Of a stretch of DNA of 43,475 bases, positions 16,004 to 24,219 are shown piece by piece (positions within the stretch are counted from its first letter, which is position 1; each line of letters starts with the position of its first letter). The stretch lies in NCBI GenBank assembly GCA_002294285.1, contig DBFL01000057.1, forward strand, positions 40,185-83,659, written 5' to 3'. Made by a program: the position numbers and the translations under genes. The notes beneath the pieces are model-generated. The model worked only from the letters and a program-made list of their open reading frames with translations, was not told the origin of the DNA and ran no database searches. The stretch comes from Candidatus Neomicrothrix sp. UBA881. GTDB taxonomy: Bacteria; Actinomycetota; Acidimicrobiia; Acidimicrobiales; MedAcidi-G1.

Positions 16004-16897
16004 TTAGTTAATTTTTAGTTCTCGATGGCGTCGTTTGGAAGGCTTCAAATCTTCCTCAACCACCCTTGCAATTTCAGCAAAAATTGCTCCTATTTCAGTT
16101 GAAAGGTCAGCTGCTACAGGATTGCCATTATCCGAACCTTCTCTCAATGTTGGCACTAGAGGTATCTGGCCAACCAGGGGAACACCCAACTTGTCTGCAA
16201 GGGCTTTTCCTCCGCCAGCTCCGAAAAGTTCGTAACGTTGACCGTCATCTGCGGTAAACCAAGACATGTTCTCTATTACTCCTCTTACCTCTATATCTAC
16301 TTTCCCCGCCATGAATGCTGCTCTCTGTGCGACTGCTTGTGCAGCTACTTGTGGAGTTGTAACGACCAGCATCTCTGAATCTGGAAGAAAACCAGCAATC
16401 GATATGGCAGTATCTCCCGTGCCAGGAGGCAAATCAATAAGTAAAAAATCAGGTTCATCCCATACGACGTCGGTAAGAAACTGGTTGAGTGCTTTGTGGA
16501 GCATTGGGCCACGCCAAATCACTGGTTGATCTTCATCTGCAAAAAATCCCATAGAAATTGAACGAACTCCGTGAGCAGAAGGGGGCACGAGCATGTCGTC
16601 AACCACACTTGGTGGTTCCGTGATACCTAACATCCTTGGAATGGAAAATCCCCAAACATCAGCATCGATTACAGCTACATCATTTCCACGTTTCGAAAGA
16701 GCGACTGCCAAATTAGTTGTTACTGATGACTTTCCAACTCCACCTTTGCCGGATGCCACAAGAAGAACTCTTGTTTTTACATTCGCTTCAAAAAAAGGAA
16801 CAGGGCCTTCTCCATGAGGTGTGCCTTTGTTTTCTTCTATTTGGGATTCTTGATTCATCAATGAAAACTCTACTGCTAGTGTCATTTTTTTGGACAT
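16004..16897 (-). CDS. mrp: Mrp/NBP35-type P-loop ATPase lacking all cysteines
   Basis: A 297-residue Mrp/NBP35 family ATPase implicated in Fe-S cluster delivery. The deviant Walker A GKGGVGKSS is at residues 50-58, with IDADVWGFSIPRMLG and LLIDLPPGTGDTAIS following. The N-terminal DUF59 domain common in Mrp proteins is absent. There is no cysteine in the whole protein, so the C-terminal CxxC that bridges a cluster in canonical dimers is missing; the segment after ENMSWF reads TADDGQRYELFG. The start is uncertain: ATGs at 16897, 16885 and 16858 are possible. A divergent SufR-like regulator gene shares its upstream region. Confidence 0.88.
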   Translation of the reverse strand: MSKKMTLAVEFSLMNQESQIEENKGTPHGEGPVPFFEANVKTRVLLVASGKGGVGKSSVTTNLAVALSKRGNDVAVIDADVWGFSIPRMLGITEPPSVVDDMLVPPSAHGVRSISMGFFADEDQPVIWRGPMLHKALNQFLTDVVWDEPDFLLIDLPPGTGDTAISIAGFLPDSEMLVVTTPQVAAQAVAQRAAFMAGKVDIEVRGVIENMSWFTADDGQRYELFGAGGGKALADKLGVPLVGQIPLVPTLREGSDNGNPVAADLSTEIGAIFAEIARVVEEDLKPSKRRHRELKIN

Positions 16898-16925
16898 CTA
16901 CAAGGCTTACTTACACGATCAAACC

Positions 16926-16942
16926 GTTTAATTCAATTTAAC
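16926..16942. promoter_or_regulatory. Imperfect palindrome upstream of mrp, candidate operator
   Basis: GTTTAATTCAATTTAAC pairs at seven of eight positions around a central C. It lies 28 bases upstream of the mrp start, in the region shared with the divergent SufR-like gene. It is AT-rich, so chance is possible. Confidence 0.35.
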
Positions 16943-17018
16943 TTTAGGAAAAACCTTCGAAAAATAGCGTTCTTAAAGCATCTTTACGCCCGCCAAAGTC
17001 CTAATCGACGATTTTTAG

Positions 17019-17024
17019 TAGAAT
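17019..17024 (+). promoter_or_regulatory. -10 element (TAGAAT) for the leaderless regulator gene
   Basis: TAGAAT ends exactly six bases before the ATG at 17031, and no Shine-Dalgarno sequence is present. It is the closest match to TATAAT among the leaderless signals in the window. Confidence 0.55.
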
Positions 17025-17030
17025 AACCCT

Positions 17031-17750
17031 ATGGGGAATACTTCTCTCGAGAATACAGAGTTTGCTTCCATAGTGACTGCTATCACCGGAGCCTTCGGCG
17101 ATCCCACTAGGCGTGAAATCTACCTTTATGTCAGAGAGCATGAAGAAGGAACTAATGCCTCGCAAGTCGCAGAAGTTTTCAACCTCCACCCCAACGTTGC
17201 TAGGCATCATTTGGACAAACTTCTTTCAGGCGGTTATTTGGAAGTCTCACTTCAGAAAAACACTGGATCATCTGCAGGCAGGCCTTCAAAGACATACAAG
17301 ATTTCAAATCCTCAAAAGCCTTTAAACATTGACGTAAGAAGAGACTCTATTCTGATTAGCCTCCTTGCCCGAACCCTATCTCTCCTTCCAACCGAAGAAG
17401 CTGAAACGTTAGCGGAAGAAGTTGGATCAGAGGTGGGACGTTCAATGGCTGAATCTTTGGGAATAAAAGAAAGCCAACGCTCTTTTCGGGCAGCTACCGA
17501 TGCAATAGTAGATGCACTTATATCCCACGGTTTTTCAGCTCGTGCAGAACTATCCGAAAACGGACAGCTCCGAATTCTTTCCGACCACTGCCCTTTCGGA
17601 AGTATGCCTATTGAACATCCGGTGATCTGCGCTGTCGACCGAGGGTTGGTTAGGGGCATGATAAGCGTTTTATACGGTGAAGCTGAAACTAGCCTCACCT
17701 CTTCGTTGCCAATGGGCAACGACGTGTGTGTTACTGAGATTTCTATTTGA
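17031..17750 (+). CDS. SufR-like winged-helix regulator with three C-terminal cysteines
   Basis: A 239-residue transcription regulator. Residues 15-75 form an ArsR/SufR-type winged helix (DPTRREIYLYV, NASQVAEVF, HPNVARHHLDKLLSGGYLE). The C-terminal half has DHCPFG, PVICAV and NDVCVTE, placing Cys187, Cys200 and Cys233 as C-x12-C-x32-C. Cyanobacterial SufR binds a 4Fe-4S cluster through a comparable C-x12-C pair plus a later cysteine and represses Fe-S assembly genes. The divergent neighbour encodes an Mrp-type Fe-S ATPase, consistent with such a role. Ligand and targets are inferred. Confidence 0.8.
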   Translation: MGNTSLENTEFASIVTAITGAFGDPTRREIYLYVREHEEGTNASQVAEVFNLHPNVARHHLDKLLSGGYLEVSLQKNTGSSAGRPSKTYKISNPQKPLNIDVRRDSILISLLARTLSLLPTEEAETLAEEVGSEVGRSMAESLGIKESQRSFRAATDAIVDALISHGFSARAELSENGQLRILSDHCPFGSMPIEHPVICAVDRGLVRGMISVLYGEAETSLTSSLPMGNDVCVTEISI

Positions 17751-17806
17751 CTAATTATTTTTCTGTTTCATAAAATTTTTATCATGTCTCACAAAATTTC
17801 TTCATT

Positions 17807-18289
17807 ATGAAAATTTTTGTAGTTCGCCATGCGTCAGCTGTTGAACGGTTTCTTTGGGATGGTGATGACTCAGAGCGACCTCTTGACAAAATGGGTGCCG
17901 ATCAATCTTTGTTGATCGCTGAATTCTTTTCAGAAATCAAAATTTCTTCAATTTACTCCAGTCTGGCTATTAGGTGTCAACAAACAATATGGCCGACTGC
18001 TAGACAATCTGACGTGCAGGTCGAATTATCAGACGCGCTCTTTGAAGGTTCCACTAAAAAAACTATCGAACTAGTAGAGACACTCACAAAAACAGAAACT
18101 ACAGACGGCTATCCAGTTCTCTGCAGCCATGGCGATGTCATAAGTGAGTTAATTAGATCATTAACTCTAAGTGGGATGCTTGCTCCTGGAGGAAAGGGGT
18201 TTGCAAAAGCATCGATTTGGGAGCTTATATTTTCAAGTGGAAAAATTGAAAGTGGCCTATACCACGAAACTAATTTGGATAATTCGTAA
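17807..18289 (+). CDS. sixA: SixA-like phosphohistidine phosphatase
   Basis: A 160-residue short histidine phosphatase. The RHA motif is at residues 7-9 with phosphoacceptor His8, Arg56 lies in SSLAIRCQQT, Glu80 in LFEGS, and the second histidine is His108 in CSHGDV. SixA proteins dephosphorylate histidine phosphotransfer or phosphotransferase proteins, and the length fits that branch. The actual substrate is unknown. It converges on the ccm operon with only 12 bases between stops. Confidence 0.85.
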   Translation: MKIFVVRHASAVERFLWDGDDSERPLDKMGADQSLLIAEFFSEIKISSIYSSLAIRCQQTIWPTARQSDVQVELSDALFEGSTKKTIELVETLTKTETTDGYPVLCSHGDVISELIRSLTLSGMLAPGGKGFAKASIWELIFSSGKIESGLYHETNLDNS

Positions 18290-18301
18290 ATTCGAGATTC
18301 G

Positions 18302-19546
18302 CTAATTCAGAAGTCCTTCTAATTTGAGAAGTTCAACAAGTTCAGAGGGTGGATTAAAAAGTGCCTTGAATTTTTCAATATTTTTCTCGGCAACTTCCGA
18401 TCTTCCAAATACTTTTTCTTCAACCAAAGCTTTGTAGGCAATTGCATAAGGGTCTTCTGGATTAATTTCAAGGGACGCATTTAATGAAATCAAACTCAAC
18501 TGTGCTAATTGTTGATCTCCAGAAATTGCAAGTAACCATCCTCGATGTGCAAAAAGTGAAGAATTCTCAGGATCACTACTAATACCAGAGTCGATCAATT
18601 CAAGAGCTGCGAGCAACTCTCCAATTTTTGCTAGTTCACTTGAAACACTTTCCCGAAAACGACTAGAAGCAAGGAGATCTTTAATTACAGGAGGAGGCTC
18701 TAACGAATCCAATGTGAGGAGATCCTCAGAAGCCTCTTCTACGCTCCCTCTTCTAAAATTTATAATTGCACGAAAAGCCCTCGCATCTGGATAAGACGAA
18801 TCTATTTCTATTGCATTTCCAATGTCATAAAGTGAGTTTTCCACCTCTCCCCCTAGCCATGACATCCACCCCCTATATGCAAGTGCTTCAACATTTGATG
18901 GCTGCAGTTCAAGAACCTGATCGTAGATTTCAATTGCCTCTTCTCGCGGGGCTACTGAAGCCTTTATCATCAAAGTTCGGGGAGACATTCTAATTTCCCC
19001 TGATACAGAGTCACCAGAATTTCTACTTCCAGCGGTGTTTGCCACGAAAAAACCTAATCCAATTGCCAAAAAGCAAACCATTGAAATCCAAATCCATCGG
19101 GGTGAATCTGAAAAACGTATCTTTTTACTAATCGTTTCTTTATCTTTCTTTGCCCATGAAAACAAAATGAAAACCGTTCCGGCAAGTGCTAGAAGTCCTG
19201 CAGTCACAGGCATGACCCAAACAAGTCCTGTTATGCCATCACCAGCCGGGTTGTAATCTATATCCTCTCCAAATTTAGAAACTAGATAATTTCTTATTTC
19301 GTCATCTGAAACACCATCATCTACCATCGTTGAAATAGTTGCTCTGATGGTTTTTGCCACTGGGACATCCGATTCGGCCAACGACTGACCATCGCACACC
19401 GGACAGGCAAAATCTGCTGCCAAAATACTGACTCTCTCGGAATTTGTTGAAGGTGGGCTTTCCGCAACTACTGAGAAAACTATAGATAAAACCGAAACAA
19501 CAAGGAATAAAATCCAGATCAAATAGTGTGTCTTAAGGCTTTTCAT
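18302..19546 (-). CDS. ccmH: CcmH-CcmI-like fusion, cytochrome c maturation
   Basis: A 414-residue membrane protein. A first helix at residues 8-28 leads to a CcmH domain with FACPVCDGQSLAESD; Cys48 and Cys51 are the thiol pair that keeps apocytochrome c reduced for heme ligation. Two further helices lie near residues 105-130 and 148-170. From about 200 to the end there are TPR-like repeats (VEALAYRGWMSWLGG, SSLFAHRGWLLAISG), resembling CcmI, which holds apocytochrome c. The two roles are thus fused in one chain. It is the last gene of the ccm operon and overlaps the thioredoxin gene by 14 bases. Confidence 0.9.
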   Translation of the reverse strand: MKSLKTHYLIWILFLVVSVLSIVFSVVAESPPSTNSERVSILAADFACPVCDGQSLAESDVPVAKTIRATISTMVDDGVSDDEIRNYLVSKFGEDIDYNPAGDGITGLVWVMPVTAGLLALAGTVFILFSWAKKDKETISKKIRFSDSPRWIWISMVCFLAIGLGFFVANTAGSRNSGDSVSGEIRMSPRTLMIKASVAPREEAIEIYDQVLELQPSNVEALAYRGWMSWLGGEVENSLYDIGNAIEIDSSYPDARAFRAIINFRRGSVEEASEDLLTLDSLEPPPVIKDLLASSRFRESVSSELAKIGELLAALELIDSGISSDPENSSLFAHRGWLLAISGDQQLAQLSLISLNASLEINPEDPYAIAYKALVEEKVFGRSEVAEKNIEKFKALFNPPSELVELLKLEGLLN

Positions 19547-20075
19547 CGGATTTTCTTTTCGCTCTTAGTAGCAAGTTCTCAATCTCTGCTCTTTTAATTC
19601 CGCCTACAATTTTTGCTGAAACAAAACCAGCAGGTGAAACGAGATAAGACTCTGGAACAGCTATAACACCCCAATCAACTGCTATTCGACTTGTGTCGTC
19701 GGCTAAAACTGGCCAACCGCCACCATTTTCATCAAAAAAAGATGCAACTGAACTGGCATCATCATCAAATGCGACACTCACAATTCTGACATCATTGTTG
19801 ACGGATTGACTTTCTGAGAAAGACACCAATTCCGGGTGTTCCTCCAAACAAGGAATGCAAGTTGTAGAAAAAAAGTTCACCAGAACCCATCGTCCTTTTT
19901 GGTTGTCGAGACTCCAAAAATCGTCTTCGATTGTCATGCCCGAAACTGGTGGTGCGATTTCTCCAACGAGGTGGGTTCGCATCCTTTCTACACCTGACTC
20001 TCTCGTTGCCAAAATAATTACTAAGAATATTGTGAAAATAGCAATTAATAATGAAGCGATTTTAGATGGACTCAT
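19533..20075 (-). CDS. ccmG: CcmG/DsbE-type thioredoxin, cytochrome c maturation
   Basis: A 180-residue membrane-anchored thioredoxin-fold protein. One N-terminal helix (about residues 6-24) places the domain outside the membrane. The active site is Cys73-Ile-Pro-Cys76 in STTCIPCLEEHPEL, and a cis-Pro loop VIAVPESYLVSPAG follows. CcmG reduces the CcmH and apocytochrome thiols. The ATG at 20075 is preferred to a TTG nine bases upstream. It overlaps the end of ccmF by 14 bases. Confidence 0.92.
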   Translation of the reverse strand: MSPSKIASLLIAIFTIFLVIILATRESGVERMRTHLVGEIAPPVSGMTIEDDFWSLDNQKGRWVLVNFFSTTCIPCLEEHPELVSFSESQSVNNDVRIVSVAFDDDASSVASFFDENGGGWPVLADDTSRIAVDWGVIAVPESYLVSPAGFVSAKIVGGIKRAEIENLLLRAKRKSDEKP

Positions 20076-22035
20076 TTGTCTCAACTTCTTTTAGTTTTTC
20101 TGTATCTGCAGTGTCAGTATCCTTGCCACGAAGTTTTTTTCTTGAGAACAGAGAAAAAACGGTCCCTAATGCCATCAGGCCTCCACCAAACCAAATCCAC
20201 CAAACCATCGGTTGGATTGTGACTCGAATAACTGTGTTTTTTTGTTCACCTTCATCTGGGATTGCTAATAACGCTAGCTGGACATCATCTTTCCAAGTTG
20301 AACGTGTCGTTGGGGTTCCAATGCTTCTACCCCCAAAGGGAAACTGATTTATGGATGGCTGAAATAACTCATCGCCGATATAAACATTCGCGACAATTTT
20401 GTTTTTTTCCTTAAGTTCAACATATTCAACACCTTCAAATCTGAAATTATGGTTTCCTAGCGTTGCTTGCTCTCCTACTTTCTCAAATTTGAATTCCGCC
20501 TGTCTTATAAAAGAAGAGGACGTAGCCAACGCCACCGCCAAAATCACTACACCCAAATGGACTACCATTCCGCCACCAGTTCTTCCAAGAAATCCACGAA
20601 CTTTCCCCGACTTTGATACGAGTAAAATCTGCCTTACTGCACTACCGGCTGCGAATCCACCAAAGCCCAAAGCCAAAGTCGGTACAAAACCACGGCTACC
20701 CACTAGAACGCCTACAAGCATTGATATTGATGCACAAACAATAGAAGGGGTGAGACGCTTCAAAAGAACCTCTGCTTTTGTCTGTCCCCAGGATAACGCT
20801 GGAGCTACTGCCATCATAAAAAGCAATGCGAAACCAATTGGTGTGGACATTTTCACAAAATAAGGATTACCAACCGAAATCCGATCACCGTTTAGAGCTT
20901 CTACAATCAGTGGAAAAACTGTTCCGAGAAAAACTACAAAAGCAAAACAACCGAACAAAAGGTTATTTAGTAAAAATGCTCCAGTTCTCGACAGAGGAGA
21001 GCTTATTGAACCGGAACTCCTTAAGCTGTCTCCTCTCCACCCGATCAAGCAGACGCTTACTATCACTATCGCGAGAAAAAACCCAAGCAGCAAAGGACCA
21101 ATTCCTGATTCCGTGAATGAGTGAACTGACTCAAGAACTCCAGAACGAGTAATAAAGGTGCCCAGAATAGTCAATGAAAACGTCGCACAAAGAAGAGATA
21201 AATTCCATACCCTTAACATTCCCTTCTTCTCCTGAATCATGACTGAATGCAGAAATGCCGTACACGTCAACCACGGTAGAAAAGAAGCATTCTCAACCGG
21301 GTCCCAGGCCCAGTAACCTCCCCATCCCAGAATCTCATAGGACCACCAAGCTCCAAGAATGATTCCTAAGGTCAAACAACCCCAGGCGACAAGGGTCCAT
21401 TTTCTGGTCTGCAATAGCCAACCTTCACCAAATCTTCCAGTTATCAGAGCTGCGATTGCAAAAGAAAAAGGAACTGTCATCCCCACATACCCCAAATACA
21501 GAATTGGAGGATGGAACGCCATCAAAATGTGATTTTGCAATAGTGGATTCGGGCCCGGCCCATCAAAGCCTGGCCATGGACTGAACTCTCCAAAAGGGAA
21601 TGCAGGTCCTATTAATAGAACAAAAAAGAAAACACAAACTATCGACATCACTGCTATTGCCCAAGCAACTAAAGGGTCTGTAAGGCGGTTCTTGAACCGC
21701 AAAACTACTAAAGCCAAATAGCCAACAAGAACAAGTACCCATAGAAGAATTGAACCTTCAAGCGCTGACCAAAGGGTGGCAATATTAAATAGAGGAGGCG
21801 TTCTTGTGCTTCCATTTTGGGCGACATATGCAACTGTGAAATCACGGGTTATTAAAGCTCGCTCCATTACGAGAACCTGACCTATAGAAGCGATCAACAT
21901 CACAAATACTGGTATTCGAACCCGTAACAACAATTCTGTTCTTTTCGTCATCAAGCCATACAGCTGATTGCTTACAGCAATTAAAGCTGAAGCCAAGCCA
22001 AGAGCAACAAATACCGTTCCCAATTCTGTATTCAT
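20062..22035 (-). CDS. ccmF: CcmF heme lyase subunit
   Basis: A 657-residue polytopic membrane protein, the core of the System I heme lyase that attaches heme to apocytochrome c. The WWD domain WGGYWAWDPVENASFLPW starts at residue 238. Conserved helical segments include LLQNHILMAFHPPILYLGYVG before it and a later HSVMIQEKKGMLRVWN stretch with likely heme-ligand histidines. A periplasmic domain follows near residues 500-590, and the C-terminal helix lies near WWIWFGGGLMALG. Length and order are normal. It overlaps ccmG and lies 42 bases after ccmE. Confidence 0.96.
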   Translation of the reverse strand: MNTELGTVFVALGLASALIAVSNQLYGLMTKRTELLLRVRIPVFVMLIASIGQVLVMERALITRDFTVAYVAQNGSTRTPPLFNIATLWSALEGSILLWVLVLVGYLALVVLRFKNRLTDPLVAWAIAVMSIVCVFFFVLLIGPAFPFGEFSPWPGFDGPGPNPLLQNHILMAFHPPILYLGYVGMTVPFSFAIAALITGRFGEGWLLQTRKWTLVAWGCLTLGIILGAWWSYEILGWGGYWAWDPVENASFLPWLTCTAFLHSVMIQEKKGMLRVWNLSLLCATFSLTILGTFITRSGVLESVHSFTESGIGPLLLGFFLAIVIVSVCLIGWRGDSLRSSGSISSPLSRTGAFLLNNLLFGCFAFVVFLGTVFPLIVEALNGDRISVGNPYFVKMSTPIGFALLFMMAVAPALSWGQTKAEVLLKRLTPSIVCASISMLVGVLVGSRGFVPTLALGFGGFAAGSAVRQILLVSKSGKVRGFLGRTGGGMVVHLGVVILAVALATSSSFIRQAEFKFEKVGEQATLGNHNFRFEGVEYVELKEKNKIVANVYIGDELFQPSINQFPFGGRSIGTPTTRSTWKDDVQLALLAIPDEGEQKNTVIRVTIQPMVWWIWFGGGLMALGTVFSLFSRKKLRGKDTDTADTEKLKEVETNESI

Positions 22036-22077
22036 AATTGATAATTAGCTAGATGACTTACTTCCGTCTTGCACATT

Positions 22078-22581
22078 CTAACCACTGTCACAAGACTCTA
22101 ATTCCGCACGATCTGCGCGATAGTCGTTGTCATGTTTAACTACCATGCTGTCAGTTTTTATATGCCAACCGTCATTTGCAGGATTTAAAAGCTTATCCAG
22201 AGCCGGCGGATCATTTTCTATCCAAGCTCCCTGCAAAACAACGGGAACACCGGGATTAAACAATTCAGCAGGGTCTCCTTCATGGGCCACATCAGCATAA
22301 ATATCACCCTCACAAAGCGTAAAAACAATAACCTGCACACCGCCTAACGCTGTCTCAACAAGTCCCGGTTGTGGCACACCAATTACACGAAAACGTCTAT
22401 CTTGAAGTTCAACTCTTTTTTCAACTGCCTCATCAACTGGATAGAAGAAAAGTGAAGCGTTACCCAAAGTCTTAAATAATACAATTGCCACTGCTATCAG
22501 AAGCAGAGCTCCTGCCAGTTTTGGCAACAGCCTCGAGTTCTTCTTTTGGATTCGATCCTGTCTTGGTGTTAATTCTTCCAA
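22078..22581 (-). CDS. ccmE: CcmE heme chaperone
   Basis: A 167-residue heme chaperone with one N-terminal membrane helix (about residues 20-38) and an outside OB-fold domain. The covalent heme ligand is His150 in VKHDNDYRAD, keeping the HxxxY motif with Tyr154. The TTG start lies three codons after the in-frame ccmD stop, with GGATGA just upstream; an ATG overlapping the ccmD stop is in another frame and does not lead into CcmE. Translation is probably coupled to ccmD. Confidence 0.92.
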   Translation of the reverse strand: MEELTPRQDRIQKKNSRLLPKLAGALLLIAVAIVLFKTLGNASLFFYPVDEAVEKRVELQDRRFRVIGVPQPGLVETALGGVQVIVFTLCEGDIYADVAHEGDPAELFNPGVPVVLQGAWIENDPPALDKLLNPANDGWHIKTDSMVVKHDNDYRADRAELESCDSG

Positions 22582-22587
22582 AAAATT

Positions 22588-22746
22588 TCATCCATTGTTT
22601 TGTCTTGGAGAACTTATCCAACGGGCGTGTTCAGCTGGAACTCGCTGTGATAATTGTGCTCCTCTTTTCAATAGTCGAAAGGCGTATAAAAGGATTGCTA
22701 ATGAGGACAACCCCCATCCTGCAAGTAAATATCCTAGATGTGTCAT
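22588..22746 (-). CDS. ccmD: CcmD small membrane protein
   Basis: A 52-residue frame with one helix, starting MTHLGYLLAGWGLSSLAILL and followed by a basic segment (FRLLKRGAQLSQR). CcmD proteins are small, poorly conserved single-helix proteins with this topology and hold CcmE to the CcmABC complex. Position between ccmC and ccmE is the classical one. The start shares ATGA with the ccmC stop at 22743-22746. Confidence 0.85.
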   Translation of the reverse strand: MTHLGYLLAGWGLSSLAILLYAFRLLKRGAQLSQRVPAEHARWISSPRQNNG

Positions 22747-23528
22747 CTTTGCTTTTCCTTAGTATCTATCTGACGGCGCTCTTCAATTGCAGTCTGTACT
22801 CCCTGTTCAAATTCGATGTGTTCCAGCCATGCAATCCTAAATCTATGCAAAATTAACCAAGTCATTACAAGCAATGAAATCAGAATTCCAAACATCAGAG
22901 TAAAAAGAGTCAGATCTTCAATTTTGAACTCAGACAATGTTGATTTTTGATGAAGAGTCCTATTTCCCCACCATTCTACAGACCTGTTGATTAAAGGAAT
23001 ATCTAAAACTGCAATTAACGCTACGACCGCGGCAGGACGGGCAGCGCGTTGTGGGCTTTCAAAGGCTCTACGCAACGCAAGGTATCCAAGAAACATAAGA
23101 AAAAGAATAAGAGTGCTCATGATTCTGACATCCCCCCACTCCCACCAGGTGTTCCAAACAGGTCTTCCCCAAATTGACCCAGTAGCAAGAACCAAAGCGC
23201 AAGTGAGAGTGCCGACTTCTGCAGATGAATGAGCTAGAGAGTCCCACCAGAGTGTGCGTCGGATCAGATATCCGGCACTTGCTATTGCACAGATTACAAA
23301 CGCAAGATATGTAACAGAAATCAAAGGCACATGTATATATAGAAGTCGAACTGCATCAAACTGTCCGAATTCTTCACCTGTCTCGGGATGGAATCTGATG
23401 TCCGGATCTGTCAGGAAAAAAGCTAAAACAACCAAAACAGCGAATCCTACTAGTGAGGACACTCCTAAAATTTTTGAACCTTTTGATGAAGTATTTTTTA
23501 AGTCAGGCATTTGAACATTTCCAGTCAT
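22743..23528 (-). CDS. ccmC: CcmC heme delivery protein
   Basis: A 261-residue membrane protein with six helices that presents heme to CcmE. The WWD-type motif WGRPVWNTWWEWGD spans residues 120-133. His66 in LLYIHVPLI and a histidine in WGNRTLHQKS are the likely axial heme ligands. The ATG at 23528 is preferred; in-frame TTG codons upstream overlap ccmB. It follows ccmB by one base and overlaps ccmD. Confidence 0.95.
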   Translation of the reverse strand: MTGNVQMPDLKNTSSKGSKILGVSSLVGFAVLVVLAFFLTDPDIRFHPETGEEFGQFDAVRLLYIHVPLISVTYLAFVICAIASAGYLIRRTLWWDSLAHSSAEVGTLTCALVLATGSIWGRPVWNTWWEWGDVRIMSTLILFLMFLGYLALRRAFESPQRAARPAAVVALIAVLDIPLINRSVEWWGNRTLHQKSTLSEFKIEDLTLFTLMFGILISLLVMTWLILHRFRIAWLEHIEFEQGVQTAIEERRQIDTKEKQR

Positions 23529-23529
23529 T

Positions 23530-24192
23530 TTAGTTCTCAACAATAAGGTAATTCGCTGCTACCCCAACTCCTGTGAGGATAACTGTAAGCCCTGCCACAA
23601 AAGCAAACCAGTTCCAACCATTTACAGCCGCTATGCCCAAGGCATCGTCAAAAGCTCTGGTCGCTCCTATAAGTAAAGGTAGAAGTAACGGTAAAAGAAG
23701 AATCGGCAGAAGAGTTTCACGAACTCCTAAACCTGAAGCCAAAAACCCAAAAATCGTTCCTAAGGCAGATACAGCTATGCATGCAAACAAACCAGTTGAA
23801 ATAAGTAACCATAAATCTTCAACTTCAGATCCATACAACAAGATTATGCCCACACCCAAAAAGACTTCAAGAACTAACAATTGTATTGCTATAGCACATG
23901 CCTTGCCCAAAAATACTCCCGAAGGGTCTACACCAGAGAGATTTAAACCAACCAATGCTCCCTCATCACGTTCAATAGTCATCGATCTAGCGATAGCCAT
24001 GAGCGCACAAAGTAAAACAGAAATCCAGAAGAGTCCTGATGCAAAGTTTCTTAAAGACTTCTGATCAGCATCAAGTGCAATTCCAAATAAAACCAAAATT
24101 ATTAAGGCAAATGGAGCCACTTGGTTCATGAGAACTCTTGAACGCATCTCGATCTTCAAATCTTTACGTGCGATCAGCCAAATGTCAGTCAT
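23530..24192 (-). CDS. ccmB: CcmB heme exporter permease
   Basis: A 220-residue CcmB permease with six predicted helices, starting MTDIWLIARKDLKIEMRSR as is usual for the family. The ATPA-like FASGLFWISVLLCALMA and ERDEGALVGLNLSGVDPSG stretches are recognisable. It pairs with CcmA, whose ATP hydrolysis releases holo-CcmE. The ATG at 24192 is chosen with GAGAAG just upstream; a TTG at 24219 would abut the ccmA stop. Confidence 0.93.
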   Translation of the reverse strand: MTDIWLIARKDLKIEMRSRVLMNQVAPFALIILVLFGIALDADQKSLRNFASGLFWISVLLCALMAIARSMTIERDEGALVGLNLSGVDPSGVFLGKACAIAIQLLVLEVFLGVGIILLYGSEVEDLWLLISTGLFACIAVSALGTIFGFLASGLGVRETLLPILLLPLLLPLLIGATRAFDDALGIAAVNGWNWFAFVAGLTVILTGVGVAANYLIVEN

Positions 24193-24219
24193 AATTCTTC
24201 TCAATTTTTTCTCCAACAA

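Noticed and set aside
17312..17719. 135-codon open frame opposite the SufR-like gene
   Set aside because: The plus-strand gene has a clear winged helix and cysteine motif; the opposite frame has no family features.
20399..20863. 154-codon open frame opposite ccmF
   Set aside because: It lies entirely antisense to a strongly conserved ccmF, is rich in Pro, Thr and Lys in the way of antisense shadows, and has no ribosome-binding site.
22552..22591. ATG at 22591 overlapping the ccmD stop as the ccmE start
   Set aside because: It is in a different frame from CcmE and does not lead into the conserved chain; the TTG at 22581 is in frame.
23573..24064. 163-codon open frame opposite ccmB
   Set aside because: Antisense to a clear CcmB gene, with no recognisable domain and low-complexity Lys/Pro/Ser content.
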